DNA of 5,427 nucleotides, taken from Chloroflexota bacterium (lineage in GTDB: Bacteria > Chloroflexota > Anaerolineae > VGOG01). This document shows, piece after piece, positions 1 through 4,459 of the stretch. A program made the position numbers and the translations under genes. The first letter of the stretch is position 1. Each line of letters opens with the position of its first letter. The DNA is taken from assembly GCA_030615705.1 (NCBI GenBank), contig JAUWYT010000146.1:1-5427 (forward strand), written 5' to 3'. The notes below the pieces were generated by a model, which saw nothing but the letters and a program-made list of their open reading frames with translations, did no database searches and was not told the origin of the DNA.

Positions 1-66
1 CGAAGCAATCTCCTGGCCCAGGTGAGTGAGATTGCTTCGTCGAAAAACCGCTCCTCGCAATGACAT
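1..66. repeat. Palindromic MITE-like repeat, cut by the left window edge
   Basis: Positions 1-12 (CGAAGCAATCTC) and 28-39 (GAGATTGCTTCG) are a perfect 12-bp inverted repeat around a 15-base core. To the right, 51-65 reads GCTCCTCGCAATGAC, the usual outer end of this repeat class; the matching left end (GTCATTGCGAGG-like) should lie just outside the window. The layout matches the complete copy at 2116-2216: GTCATT ends, GCTCCTC words and an inner arm containing GCTTCG or TTCTTCG. No transposase is present, so it would be a non-autonomous or structural repeat. It lies downstream of the minus-strand promoter at 94-122 and would be transcribed as a hairpin leader. The right boundary is approximate. 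Confidence 0.65.
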
Positions 67-93
67 TTCATGGTTCTTGGAACCGCAATTGGT

Positions 94-122
94 ATTATAC
101 CACTCCTGAGCCCGGTTTGCAA
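94..122 (-). promoter_or_regulatory. Sigma70-type promoter firing out of the left window edge
   Basis: On the minus strand there is a -35 TTGCAA (122-117), a 17-base spacer and a perfect -10 TATAAT (99-94). The -10 is preceded by TGG, giving an extended -10 (TGnTATAAT). The expected start of transcription is near 87. It follows directly after the tRNA-Asp terminator, so it would start a new transcription unit whose first gene lies beyond position 1. The -35 matches the consensus at 4 of 6 positions. Found by reading only, with no expression evidence. Confidence 0.6.
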
Positions 123-127
123 TGCCC

Positions 128-162
128 AAAATAAAAACCGACCTGGTCCAAGACAGGTCGGT
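128..162 (-). terminator. Rho-independent terminator of the tRNA-Asp gene
   Basis: Read on the minus strand, a perfect 9-bp stem (ACCGACCTG with CAGGTCGGT, positions 162-154 and 145-137) closes an 8-base loop. It is followed by the T-rich run TTTTTATTTT (137-128). It starts 8 bases after the 3' end of the tRNA, as expected for a single-gene tRNA unit. No equivalent T run exists on the other side, so it acts on the minus strand. Confidence 0.85.
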
Positions 163-169
163 CTTCAGG

Positions 170-243
170 CGGGAGCGACGGGATTTGAACCCGCGGTCTT
201 CGGCTTGACAGGCCGATATGTTAGGCCACTACACCACGCCCCC
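170..243 (-). tRNA. tRNA-Asp (anticodon GTC)
   Basis: The minus strand folds into a complete 74-nt cloverleaf. The acceptor stem pairs GGGGGCG with CGCTCCC (one G-U), with discriminator G. The D stem is GTGT with ACAT. The anticodon stem TCGGC/GCCGA carries the loop CTGTCAA, giving anticodon GTC and therefore Asp. The T arm is GCGGG-TTCAAAT-CCCGT, and the variable loop has 5 nt. The 3' CCA is not encoded (the DNA reads GCCT), so it must be added by CCA nucleotidyltransferase. A promoter starts transcription about 4 bases upstream and a terminator follows 8 bases downstream, so this is a one-gene unit. Confidence 0.95.
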
Positions 244-253
244 ACTCAAATAA

Positions 254-282
254 ATCATAGCACAGAAACCAATTTTCGTCAA
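254..282 (-). promoter_or_regulatory. Promoter of the tRNA-Asp gene
   Basis: On the minus strand, -35 TTGACG (282-277), a 17-base spacer and -10 TATGAT (259-254) each match the sigma70 consensus at 5 of 6 positions. The expected start is near 247, only about 4 bases before the mature tRNA 5' end at 243. A short hairpin, ATCGC-loop-GCGAT (283-297), lies just upstream. It may weakly terminate the CPBP gene, but its T run is only three bases long. Confidence 0.75.
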
Positions 283-325
283 ATCGCTTCAGGCGATGGG
301 CAGCGCAGTGGTTCCGCGCAAGCCA

Positions 326-1012
326 CTATGGAAATGAGAAGAGAAGCAAGGAGACACCCCTCGTACCCCCCAGGCTTGCGCTGCCCACGGCCAGCCACTG
401 GTCCAACACCGGAGGCAAGAATAACAAGACAAGGTTGACCGTAGCGTGGCAGCTCATGCTGGCGCTCAAGCCATAGCGCTGGCACACGTAACCGTAGACA
501 AACCCCAAAAGCGCTGCAGCCACTACCACAGCAGCCAATACCGCCGGAAAGCCACTGAGGCCAGGCAGGAAGAGGACACCCTGGCCCAGGCCGTAAAGCA
601 AAGCAGCGCTGACTAGCCCCCGCTCCCGCTGCAGGAACCCTCGAAAATACAGCCCCTCGATGGGTGCAGCCAGGAGAACCAGGTTCTGGAAAAGAGCTGC
701 TTCGCTGGTCAAAGGGAAAAGGCTGGCTGAGGTGGTTTTGAGCGCATCCTTGGCCAATAACAGCAGCGGCAAAGAGATGACCAGGCCAACCACTGCTCCG
801 CGCCCCAGGTTGACCAGGCCGTATTGCATGGTTATGGCCTTGCCATCGGCGTACTTCAAGCAGAACCCCAGCAACACCAGCCGAAGTAAAAGCAAGCGAG
901 CTTCCCCCCCTAGTCGCAAGGTCCCTAAGCCAACAACAGCAAAGATCAGGAAAGTCAAATAGGCGTCGAAATTCGCCAGGCTGTATCGTTTTCTACCGCG
1001 CTTGGCCTTCAC
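326..1012 (-). CDS. CPBP-type (CAAX protease-like) integral membrane protein with decayed active-site motifs
   Basis: This 228-aa protein is highly hydrophobic, with roughly six or seven membrane segments (about 17-33, 39-52, 71-89, 105-118, 133-149, 155-175 and 187-201) and a basic N-terminus. It resembles the CPBP (CAAX protease and bacteriocin-processing) family. Motif 1, normally EExxxRG, reads EGLYFRG with E119 and R124 kept but the second Glu replaced by Gly120. Motif 2, where a His follows a hydrophobic helix, has Gln144 (YGLGQG). Motif 3 is intact as H189-x-x-x-N193. With the second Glu and one His missing, classical metal-dependent or glutamate-based protease activity is doubtful. 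The start is GTG at 1012-1010; GTGA overlaps the aldolase stop by 4 bases, indicating translational coupling. GGAG lies 5 bases upstream, and a perfect GGAGGTGAT lies further up. The substrate is unknown. Family assignment is fairly sure, activity is not. Confidence 0.75.
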   Translation of the reverse strand: MKAKRGRKRYSLANFDAYLTFLIFAVVGLGTLRLGGEARLLLLRLVLLGFCLKYADGKAITMQYGLVNLGRGAVVGLVISLPLLLLAKDALKTTSASLFPLTSEAALFQNLVLLAAPIEGLYFRGFLQRERGLVSAALLYGLGQGVLFLPGLSGFPAVLAAVVVAAALLGFVYGYVCQRYGLSASMSCHATVNLVLLFLPPVLDQWLAVGSASLGGTRGVSLLLFSFP

Positions 1013-2049
1013 AACTGCTCCATCACCTCCCCCACTACGGCCAGGGCAGCCTCGATATCGTCAGCCTCGATACCATAGTGGGTCACGGCCCGCAAGCCCC
1101 GGCCGCCCATGGCCAGCAGTTTCACCCCTCCCTCACTCAGCCTGGCCTCGAACTCAGCCGGTGTCAGGCGCTCGCTGGCGAGCTCAAAGATGACGATGTT
1201 GGTCTGGACCCGGTCCAAATTGATAGCCAGCCCCGGTATCTCGGCCAGGCCCTCAGCCAGGCGGCGAGCGTTGGCGTGATCTTCCGCCTGGCGATCCACC
1301 ATCTGCTCCAGGGCGACGATGCCGGCCGCGGCAATGATGCCCGCCTGACGCATGCCACCACCAACTATCTTGCGGTTGCGCCGGGCCTCGTAGATGAACT
1401 CCTCGTCCCCACAGATGACCGAGCCCACAGGCGCTGATAGGCCCTTGGATAGGCAAAACATCACCGAGTCCACGTCCTCCACCAGATCCTTGACGTCGAC
1501 TCCCAAGGCCACGGCCGCGTTGAAGACGCGAGCTCCATCGAGATGGACAGCCAGGCCGTCACGTTGCGCCAGTTGGCAAACGGATTTGGTGTACTCAGGC
1601 GTGAGGACTGCCCCACCACAGCGGTTGTGAGTGTTCTCCAGGCAGATCAACCTGGTGCGGGGAAAATGGATGTTCTCAGCGCGGATAGCAGCTTCGATGT
1701 CGGCCAGGTCCAGGGTGCCGTCGGGTTGGTTGAGCAGAGTACGAGGGTGAATGCCACCCAGCGCCGCCGGCCCGCCGGCTTCGTAGAGAAAGGTGTGGGC
1801 CAGGTGGCCCACAATGAACTCGTCGCCCCGGCCGCAGTGAGTCAAGAGGGAGACGAGATTCCCCATCGTGCCACTGGCTACGTAAAGGGCTGCCTCCTTG
1901 CCCATGCGCTGAGCAGCCATCTCCTCCAACTGATTGACCGTCGGGTCCTCCCCGAAAACATCGTCGCCCACCTCAGCCTGGTAGATAGCTTCGCGCATGG
2001 CAGGTGTAGGCAAGGTCACGGTGTCGCTTCGTAGATCTATGATTCTCAA
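1009..2049 (-). CDS. ltaE: Low-specificity L-threonine aldolase
   Basis: A 346-aa cytosolic PLP enzyme of the beta-eliminating lyase / threonine aldolase family. It splits L-threonine or L-allo-threonine into glycine and acetaldehyde and can act in reverse on glycine. Landmarks in order are RSDTVT (7-12), VGDDVFGEDPTV (27-38), the phosphate-binding SGT (59-61), PLP-stacking H85 in AHTF, ENTHN (138-142), HLDGAR (169-174) with pyridine-binding D171, and CLSKG (199-203) with Schiff-base lysine K202. GGGMRQ follows at 230-235. Length and motif order match the E. coli enzyme (333 aa), so it looks intact. The start is TTG at 2049 because the conserved RSDT begins only six residues later and no ATG precedes it; a GGGGGGAA Shine-Dalgarno-like run sits 3-4 bases upstream. 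The gene overlaps the CPBP gene by 4 bases. It is probably transcribed from the promoter at 2435-2464 through the pseudogene, possibly also from a weaker proximal promoter. Confidence 0.95.
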   Translation of the reverse strand: MRIIDLRSDTVTLPTPAMREAIYQAEVGDDVFGEDPTVNQLEEMAAQRMGKEAALYVASGTMGNLVSLLTHCGRGDEFIVGHLAHTFLYEAGGPAALGGIHPRTLLNQPDGTLDLADIEAAIRAENIHFPRTRLICLENTHNRCGGAVLTPEYTKSVCQLAQRDGLAVHLDGARVFNAAVALGVDVKDLVEDVDSVMFCLSKGLSAPVGSVICGDEEFIYEARRNRKIVGGGMRQAGIIAAAGIVALEQMVDRQAEDHANARRLAEGLAEIPGLAINLDRVQTNIVIFELASERLTPAEFEARLSEGGVKLLAMGGRGLRAVTHYGIEADDIEAALAVVGEVMEQL

Positions 2050-2063
2050 GCTTCCCCCCTGTA

Positions 2064-2106
2064 CTGATATGAGTGTGCTTCAGATGAGTTAAGGGTAGTC
2101 ACCCTT
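2064..2106 (-). promoter_or_regulatory. Weak candidate promoter with overlapping palindrome upstream of ltaE
   Basis: On the minus strand, TTAACT (2092-2087) and TATCAG (2069-2064) are separated by 17 bases, each matching the sigma70 boxes at 4 of 6 positions. A 6-bp inverted repeat, AAGGGT-AGTC-ACCCTT (2091-2106), overlaps the -35 and could be an operator or just a small hairpin. Transcription would start about 8 bases before the TTG codon of ltaE. Elements this weak occur by chance, so this is only a candidate. Confidence 0.25.
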
Positions 2107-2115
2107 CAGTTCTTA

Positions 2116-2216
2116 TGTCATTCTGAGCGACCAAAGGGAGCGAAGAATCTCGTTTTCGGCTGGCAATCCGTGACTGTAAAACTAGATTCTTCGTCGCTTC
2201 GCTCCTCAGAATGACA
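2116..2216. repeat. Complete 101-bp palindromic MITE-like repeat
   Basis: The outer ends are a perfect 12-bp inverted repeat: TGTCATTCTGAG (2116-2127) and CTCAGAATGACA (2205-2216). The inner arms CGAAGAATCT (2141-2150) and AGATTCTTCG (2184-2193) also pair. Between them the arms match imperfectly, and the centre (about 2151-2183) is unpaired. There is no coding capacity for a transposase. I see no clear target-site duplication at the borders. It belongs to the same family as the partial copy at 1-66 but carries AATCT/AGATT in a GAA context rather than GCAATCTC. It separates the hydrolase remnant from ltaE and would form a long hairpin in any transcript crossing it. Confidence 0.8.
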
Positions 2217-2384
2217 AAGTCTCCTTGCAGTACTAGTACCTCCTGACGATAGCCCTGTAGGTCTACGGTTGGCGGCATTGTAGGAAAAGATCTTCTCCAC
2301 GAAACTGGACATTTGCACGAGATTCTCACTAACCTCGCCTGGACGAGGATTCATCTGCACCACAGCCACCCTGATCTCTCTCAT
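2118..2384 (-). pseudogene. N-terminal remnant of a carbon-nitrogen hydrolase (nitrilase superfamily) gene
   Basis: An open frame of 88 codons starts at ATG 2384. Its first 35 or so residues (to about 2275) look like the start of a nitrilase-superfamily amidohydrolase or the glutaminase domain of NAD synthetase: a beta strand (IRVAVVQM), then NPRPGEVSENL, which fits the family pattern NPxxGDxxxN, then an amphipathic helix. Family members are normally 250 residues or more and need a Glu-Lys-Cys triad; none of it is present here. After about residue 37 the similarity stops. The final 33 codons are translated from the palindromic repeat, and the stop at 2118 lies inside it. The ATG has no clear Shine-Dalgarno sequence, although a strong promoter lies 51 bases upstream. 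I read it as a 3'-deleted gene fragment; a functional 88-aa product is unlikely. The family call rests on a short stretch. Confidence 0.55.
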
Positions 2385-2434
2385 GGCAACTTGACTCGTT
2401 TTTCCAAGGTGAGTGTTCCCGACAAACCGTCCAT

Positions 2435-2464
2435 AGTATACACCACAATCAAGGTGCTAGTCAA
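2435..2464 (-). promoter_or_regulatory. Strong sigma70-type promoter, upstream of the hydrolase remnant and ltaE
   Basis: On the minus strand, -35 TTGACT (2464-2459), an 18-base spacer and -10 TATACT (2440-2435) each match at 5 of 6 positions. The expected start is near 2428. The transcript would cross the pseudogene and the palindromic repeat before reaching ltaE, giving a leader of about 380 bases. It was probably the promoter of the lost hydrolase operon and may now serve ltaE and the CPBP gene. Confidence 0.65.
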
Positions 2465-2500
2465 AACGCAGATATTGCCAAAATTGGACGCTGGGCATGC

Positions 2501-2516
2501 CTACCACTGCTGGTAG
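2501..2516. other. Small hairpin downstream of tlyA
   Basis: CTACCA (2501-2506) and TGGTAG (2511-2516) form a 6-bp stem with a CTGC loop, 30 bases beyond the tlyA stop on the minus strand. No T run follows, so it is at best a weak or rho-assisted end of tlyA transcription. Apart from this hairpin and the promoter at 2435-2464, I see nothing recognisable in 2385-2545. Confidence 0.3.
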
Positions 2517-2545
2517 CCAAGTAGCTCAGGCCAACTCTTATGCCA

Positions 2546-3349
2546 TCATCGAAGAGGCCCTTTATCCACCGTTTCCTCAAGGCACCTGGCTATGGCCTCC
2601 TCGATCTCGATGCTCGCCGCTCCGCGGCCCTTGCTCAGGTGAGCCAGAAACTCCACGTTGCCGGCTCGCCCCTTGAGCGGCGATGCCATCAGGCCCCGCA
2701 CCGCTAAGCCATGATCTAGAGCCCAACCGAGGATTCTGCCCAGGACGGCGCGGTGGACTTCGGGATCCTTCACCACTCCCCCCCTGCCTACCTCTGCTCG
2801 CCCGGCCTCGAATTGAGGCTTAATGAGGGCGATTATGTCACCCGCTGGCTCGAGCCAGCCCGTGACGATGGGCAGCACTAGCTCCAAGGAGATGAAGGAA
2901 ACGTCAACGGTTGCCAGGTCAACGGGCTCCGGTAGGCTCTCCAGGTAGCGCACGTTGATGCGGTCCATGACAACCACCCGCGGGTCCTGGCGCAAGCGCC
3001 AGGCCAGTTGGCCATAGCCTACGTCAATGGCATAGACCTTTCTCGCGCCCCGCTGCAGCAGACAATCGGTGAACCCTCCCGTGGAGGCCCCCACATCAGC
3101 AGCCACCGCCCCAGCCACCTGGACGGCGAAACTGTCTAATGCCGCCTCCAGCTTCAGCCCGCCCCGGCTGACGTAGGGCGGCTTTGCCCGCAGGCGAATG
3201 TCCGCGCCCCCAGCTACCTGCATCCCCGGCTTGTCCACCACCCGGCCGTCTACCAGGACCTGGCCGGCCATGATCAGCCGTTTGCCTCGCTCGCGGCTCT
3301 CGACCAGGCCCCTCTCAACGAGCAGCACATCCAAACGCTTTTTCCTCAC
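2546..3349 (-). CDS. tlyA: TlyA family rRNA (cytidine-2'-O)-methyltransferase
   Basis: A 267-aa protein from GTG 3349. TlyA enzymes bind the ribosome and methylate the 2'-OH of cytidines in 23S rRNA (C1920) and, in some members, 16S rRNA (C1409), using SAM. This affects capreomycin/viomycin sensitivity; the old name is hemolysin A. Residues about 4-63 form an S4 RNA-binding domain ([11 protein letters not shown] start), followed by [10 protein letters not shown]. An FtsJ-like Rossmann methyltransferase follows, with SAM loop DVGASTGG (85-92) and D109. The K-D-K-E catalytic tetrad appears as K66, D149, K177 and E233. Length is close to the 268 aa of the M. tuberculosis enzyme. The frame extends up to TTG 3376, but that codon lies between the -35 and -10, and family members begin right before the [13 protein letters not shown] segment, so I prefer GTG 3349. 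Neither start has a Shine-Dalgarno sequence; a leaderless mRNA is likely. Calling it hemolysin would be misleading. Confidence 0.93.
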   Translation of the reverse strand: MRKKRLDVLLVERGLVESRERGKRLIMAGQVLVDGRVVDKPGMQVAGGADIRLRAKPPYVSRGGLKLEAALDSFAVQVAGAVAADVGASTGGFTDCLLQRGARKVYAIDVGYGQLAWRLRQDPRVVVMDRINVRYLESLPEPVDLATVDVSFISLELVLPIVTGWLEPAGDIIALIKPQFEAGRAEVGRGGVVKDPEVHRAVLGRILGWALDHGLAVRGLMASPLKGRAGNVEFLAHLSKGRGAASIEIEEAIARCLEETVDKGPLR

Positions 3350-3355
3350 AGCTAT

Positions 3356-3384
3356 AGGATAGCCACAACTCGTCAAAAAGTCAA
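3356..3384 (-). promoter_or_regulatory. tlyA promoter giving a leaderless transcript
   Basis: On the minus strand, -35 TTGACT (3384-3379), a 17-base spacer and -10 TATCCT (3361-3356). With the usual spacing of about 7 bases after the -10, transcription starts at or next to G3349, the first base of the GTG start codon of tlyA. The -10 matches at 4 of 6 positions and the -35 at 5 of 6. The arrangement itself decides the choice of start codon. Confidence 0.6.
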
Positions 3385-3393
3385 GCGAACGAT

Positions 3394-3426
3394 AGCCTTG
3401 CGAAGGTTCGGAACTTTCGCAAGGCT
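3394..3426. promoter_or_regulatory. 33-bp near-perfect palindrome between divergent promoters
   Basis: AGCCTTGCGAA (3394-3404) and TTCGCAAGGCT (3416-3426) are a perfect 11-bp inverted repeat. The pairing continues inward with one G-T mismatch (3405/3415) to a single central base at 3410. The palindrome lies 9 bp from the tlyA -35 and 11 bp from the plus-strand -35. Its centre is about 61 bp from one predicted start and 63 bp from the other. It has no T run, and the flanking genes diverge, so it is not a terminator. It could be an operator or activator site for a dimeric regulator, or a copy of a genome-wide dispersed palindrome. I do not recognise the regulator. Confidence 0.55.
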
Positions 3427-3437
3427 CCTACGCTGAT

Positions 3438-3466
3438 TTGCTCAAATCGCCATGATCTGGTATCAT
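3438..3466 (+). promoter_or_regulatory. Extended -10 promoter of the UbiA-family and mevalonate kinase genes
   Basis: A weak -35 TTGCTC (3438-3443), a 17-base spacer and -10 TATCAT (3461-3466, 5 of 6 matches) preceded by TGG, which makes an extended -10 that can offset the poor -35. The expected start is near 3473, giving a 5' leader of about 76 bases before ATG 3549. The weak -35 would fit dependence on an activator bound at the palindrome 3394-3426. Confidence 0.55.
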
Positions 3467-3508
3467 CTTGAATATCCCATTGAGCCAATGACCAAGTACC
3501 ATTTGACT

Positions 3509-3538
3509 ACCTGACCAAGGAGCACCTGACCAAATAGG
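3509..3538 (+). repeat. 15-bp imperfect tandem repeat in the 5' leader
   Basis: Two units starting ACCTGACCAA (3509-3518 and 3524-3533) are spaced exactly 15 bases apart and agree at 12 of 15 positions. A third TGACCAA occurs at 3489-3495. The second unit runs into the ribosome-binding region (AGGA 3536-3539) of the following gene. It may be a replication-slippage duplication or a binding site in the leader. Confidence 0.45.
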
Positions 3539-3548
3539 ACGGAATATC

Positions 3549-4418
3549 ATGTTAATGAACCTCTTCAAAACTATGCGGCCCAAACAGTGGACCAAGAACG
3601 TGTTCATCTTCACCGCCTTGGTATTCGATGAAAAGCTGTTCACACCATCACCTCTACTCAAGACCACTGCCGCCTTCATCCTATTCTGCCTCACCTCCAG
3701 TGCAGTTTATCTCATCAACGACGTGGTGGACATCGAAAAGGACCGCCAGCACCCGACCAAGCGCCTGCGCCCCCTGCCCTCAGGGCAACTGAAACCCTCG
3801 GTGGCTATCGCCGCTGCGGTGCTGATTCCCCTCGTCACCCTGCCCCTCTCTTTCCTGCTAGACCTCCATTTCGGTTTCGTCGCCCTGGCCTATCTCCTGA
3901 CGATGATCGTCTATTCGTTTGTCCTCAAAAACATCGTCATCCTTGACGTGTTGACTGTAGCTGCTGGCTTTGTCTTGCGCGTAGCAGCCGGGGCGATAGT
4001 TGTGGACGTGCAACGCTTCTCACCCTGGCTCTATATCTGCGCCACACTAGTGGCTCTATTCATCGGGATCAGCAGGCGACGCCACGAGTTGGTCCTTCTT
4101 GCGGAGAACGCCAACGAGCACCGTGCCAGCCTGAGCGAGTACAGCCTTCCTCTGCTGGATGAGATGATCTCCGTCGTCGCCTCGGCCACAGTCATCGCCT
4201 ACTCTCTCTACACCTTCTCCGCGCCGAATCTGCCCCCCAACCACGCCATGATGCTGACCATTCCCTTCGTCCTCTACGGCATCTTCCGTTACCTCTACCT
4301 GATCCACGTCAAGAACAAAGGTGGCACCCCTGAGGAGATCTTTCTAAGTGATCTGCCTATCATTATCGCCCTCGGCCTTTGGGCCCTGGCTGTGATAGCA
4401 GTCCTGTACTTCTTCTAG
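3549..4418 (+). CDS. UbiA-family decaprenyl-phosphate phosphoribosyltransferase-like protein
   Basis: A 289-aa integral membrane protein with about eight or nine transmembrane helices. It fits the UbiA subgroup of decaprenyl-phosphate phosphoribosyltransferase (DPPR synthase, mycobacterial UbiA/Rv3806c), which transfers 5-phosphoribose from PRPP to a polyprenyl phosphate. Visible signatures are RPKQWTKN (10-17) near the N-terminus and the Asp-rich NDVVDIEKD (57-65; D58, D61, D65), running into HPTKRLRPLPSG (68-79). A second charged loop contains K127 and D133, with R144 further on, and a cytosolic RRRHE lies at 176-180. The length is close to the mycobacterial enzyme (about 300 aa). The start is ATG 3549 with AGGA 9 bases upstream; ATG 3555 is possible. 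Mevalonate kinase follows 41 bases later, which supports a polyprenyl-lipid role. The sugar donor is inferred from the subgroup; the DprE1/DprE2 partners that would make arabinose from DPPR are not in view, so the final product is unknown. Confidence 0.85.
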   Translation: MLMNLFKTMRPKQWTKNVFIFTALVFDEKLFTPSPLLKTTAAFILFCLTSSAVYLINDVVDIEKDRQHPTKRLRPLPSGQLKPSVAIAAAVLIPLVTLPLSFLLDLHFGFVALAYLLTMIVYSFVLKNIVILDVLTVAAGFVLRVAAGAIVVDVQRFSPWLYICATLVALFIGISRRRHELVLLAENANEHRASLSEYSLPLLDEMISVVASATVIAYSLYTFSAPNLPPNHAMMLTIPFVLYGIFRYLYLIHVKNKGGTPEEIFLSDLPIIIALGLWALAVIAVLYFF

Positions 4419-4440
4419 CACATCACTACAACGAATTGAG

Positions 4441-4457
4441 AAAGGAACGAATCCTTT
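4441..4457 (+). promoter_or_regulatory. Hairpin enclosing the mevalonate kinase ribosome-binding site
   Basis: AAAGGA (4441-4446) pairs with TCCTTT (4452-4457) around the 5-base loop ACGAA, ending 2 bases before ATG 4460. AAAGGA is the only Shine-Dalgarno-like sequence, and it sits about 13 bases from the start, further than usual. When folded, the stem would hide it. This may lower or regulate translation of mvk relative to the upstream gene. The stem is short and AT-rich, so its stability is uncertain. Confidence 0.4.
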
Positions 4458-4459
4458 AG

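Noticed and set aside
70..438. Plus-strand open frame of 122 codons
   Set aside because: It runs antisense through the tRNA-Asp gene; the GATGFEPA-like stretch is the well-known false translation of a tRNA T arm and acceptor stem. It has no gene-like composition elsewhere.
1078..2034. Plus-strand open frames opposite ltaE
   Set aside because: They are shadows of the clearly conserved threonine aldolase on the minus strand.
2099..2329. Minus-strand open frame of 76 codons
   Set aside because: It is out of frame with the hydrolase remnant and is mostly a translation of the palindromic repeat, which lacks stops in several frames.
2313..2516. Plus-strand open frame of 67 codons
   Set aside because: It is antisense to the hydrolase remnant and its promoter, with no ribosome-binding site and no recognisable domain.
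2514..2540. tRNA-like D-arm sequence (GTAGCTCAGG at 2521)
   Set aside because: No matching acceptor stem, anticodon arm or T arm (GGTTCGAATC-like) follows, so the resemblance is chance.
3350..3376. N-terminal extension of TlyA from TTG 3376 (nine extra residues)
   Set aside because: The codon lies between promoter boxes, has no Shine-Dalgarno sequence and extends beyond the normal family start; GTG 3349 is preferred.
3394..3426. Palindrome as a terminator
   Set aside because: It has no T run on either strand and lies between divergent genes, where neither transcript ends.
3428..3694. Minus-strand open frame of 88 codons across the divergent region
   Set aside because: It overlaps the promoter and the start of the UbiA-family gene on the other strand and shows no family features.
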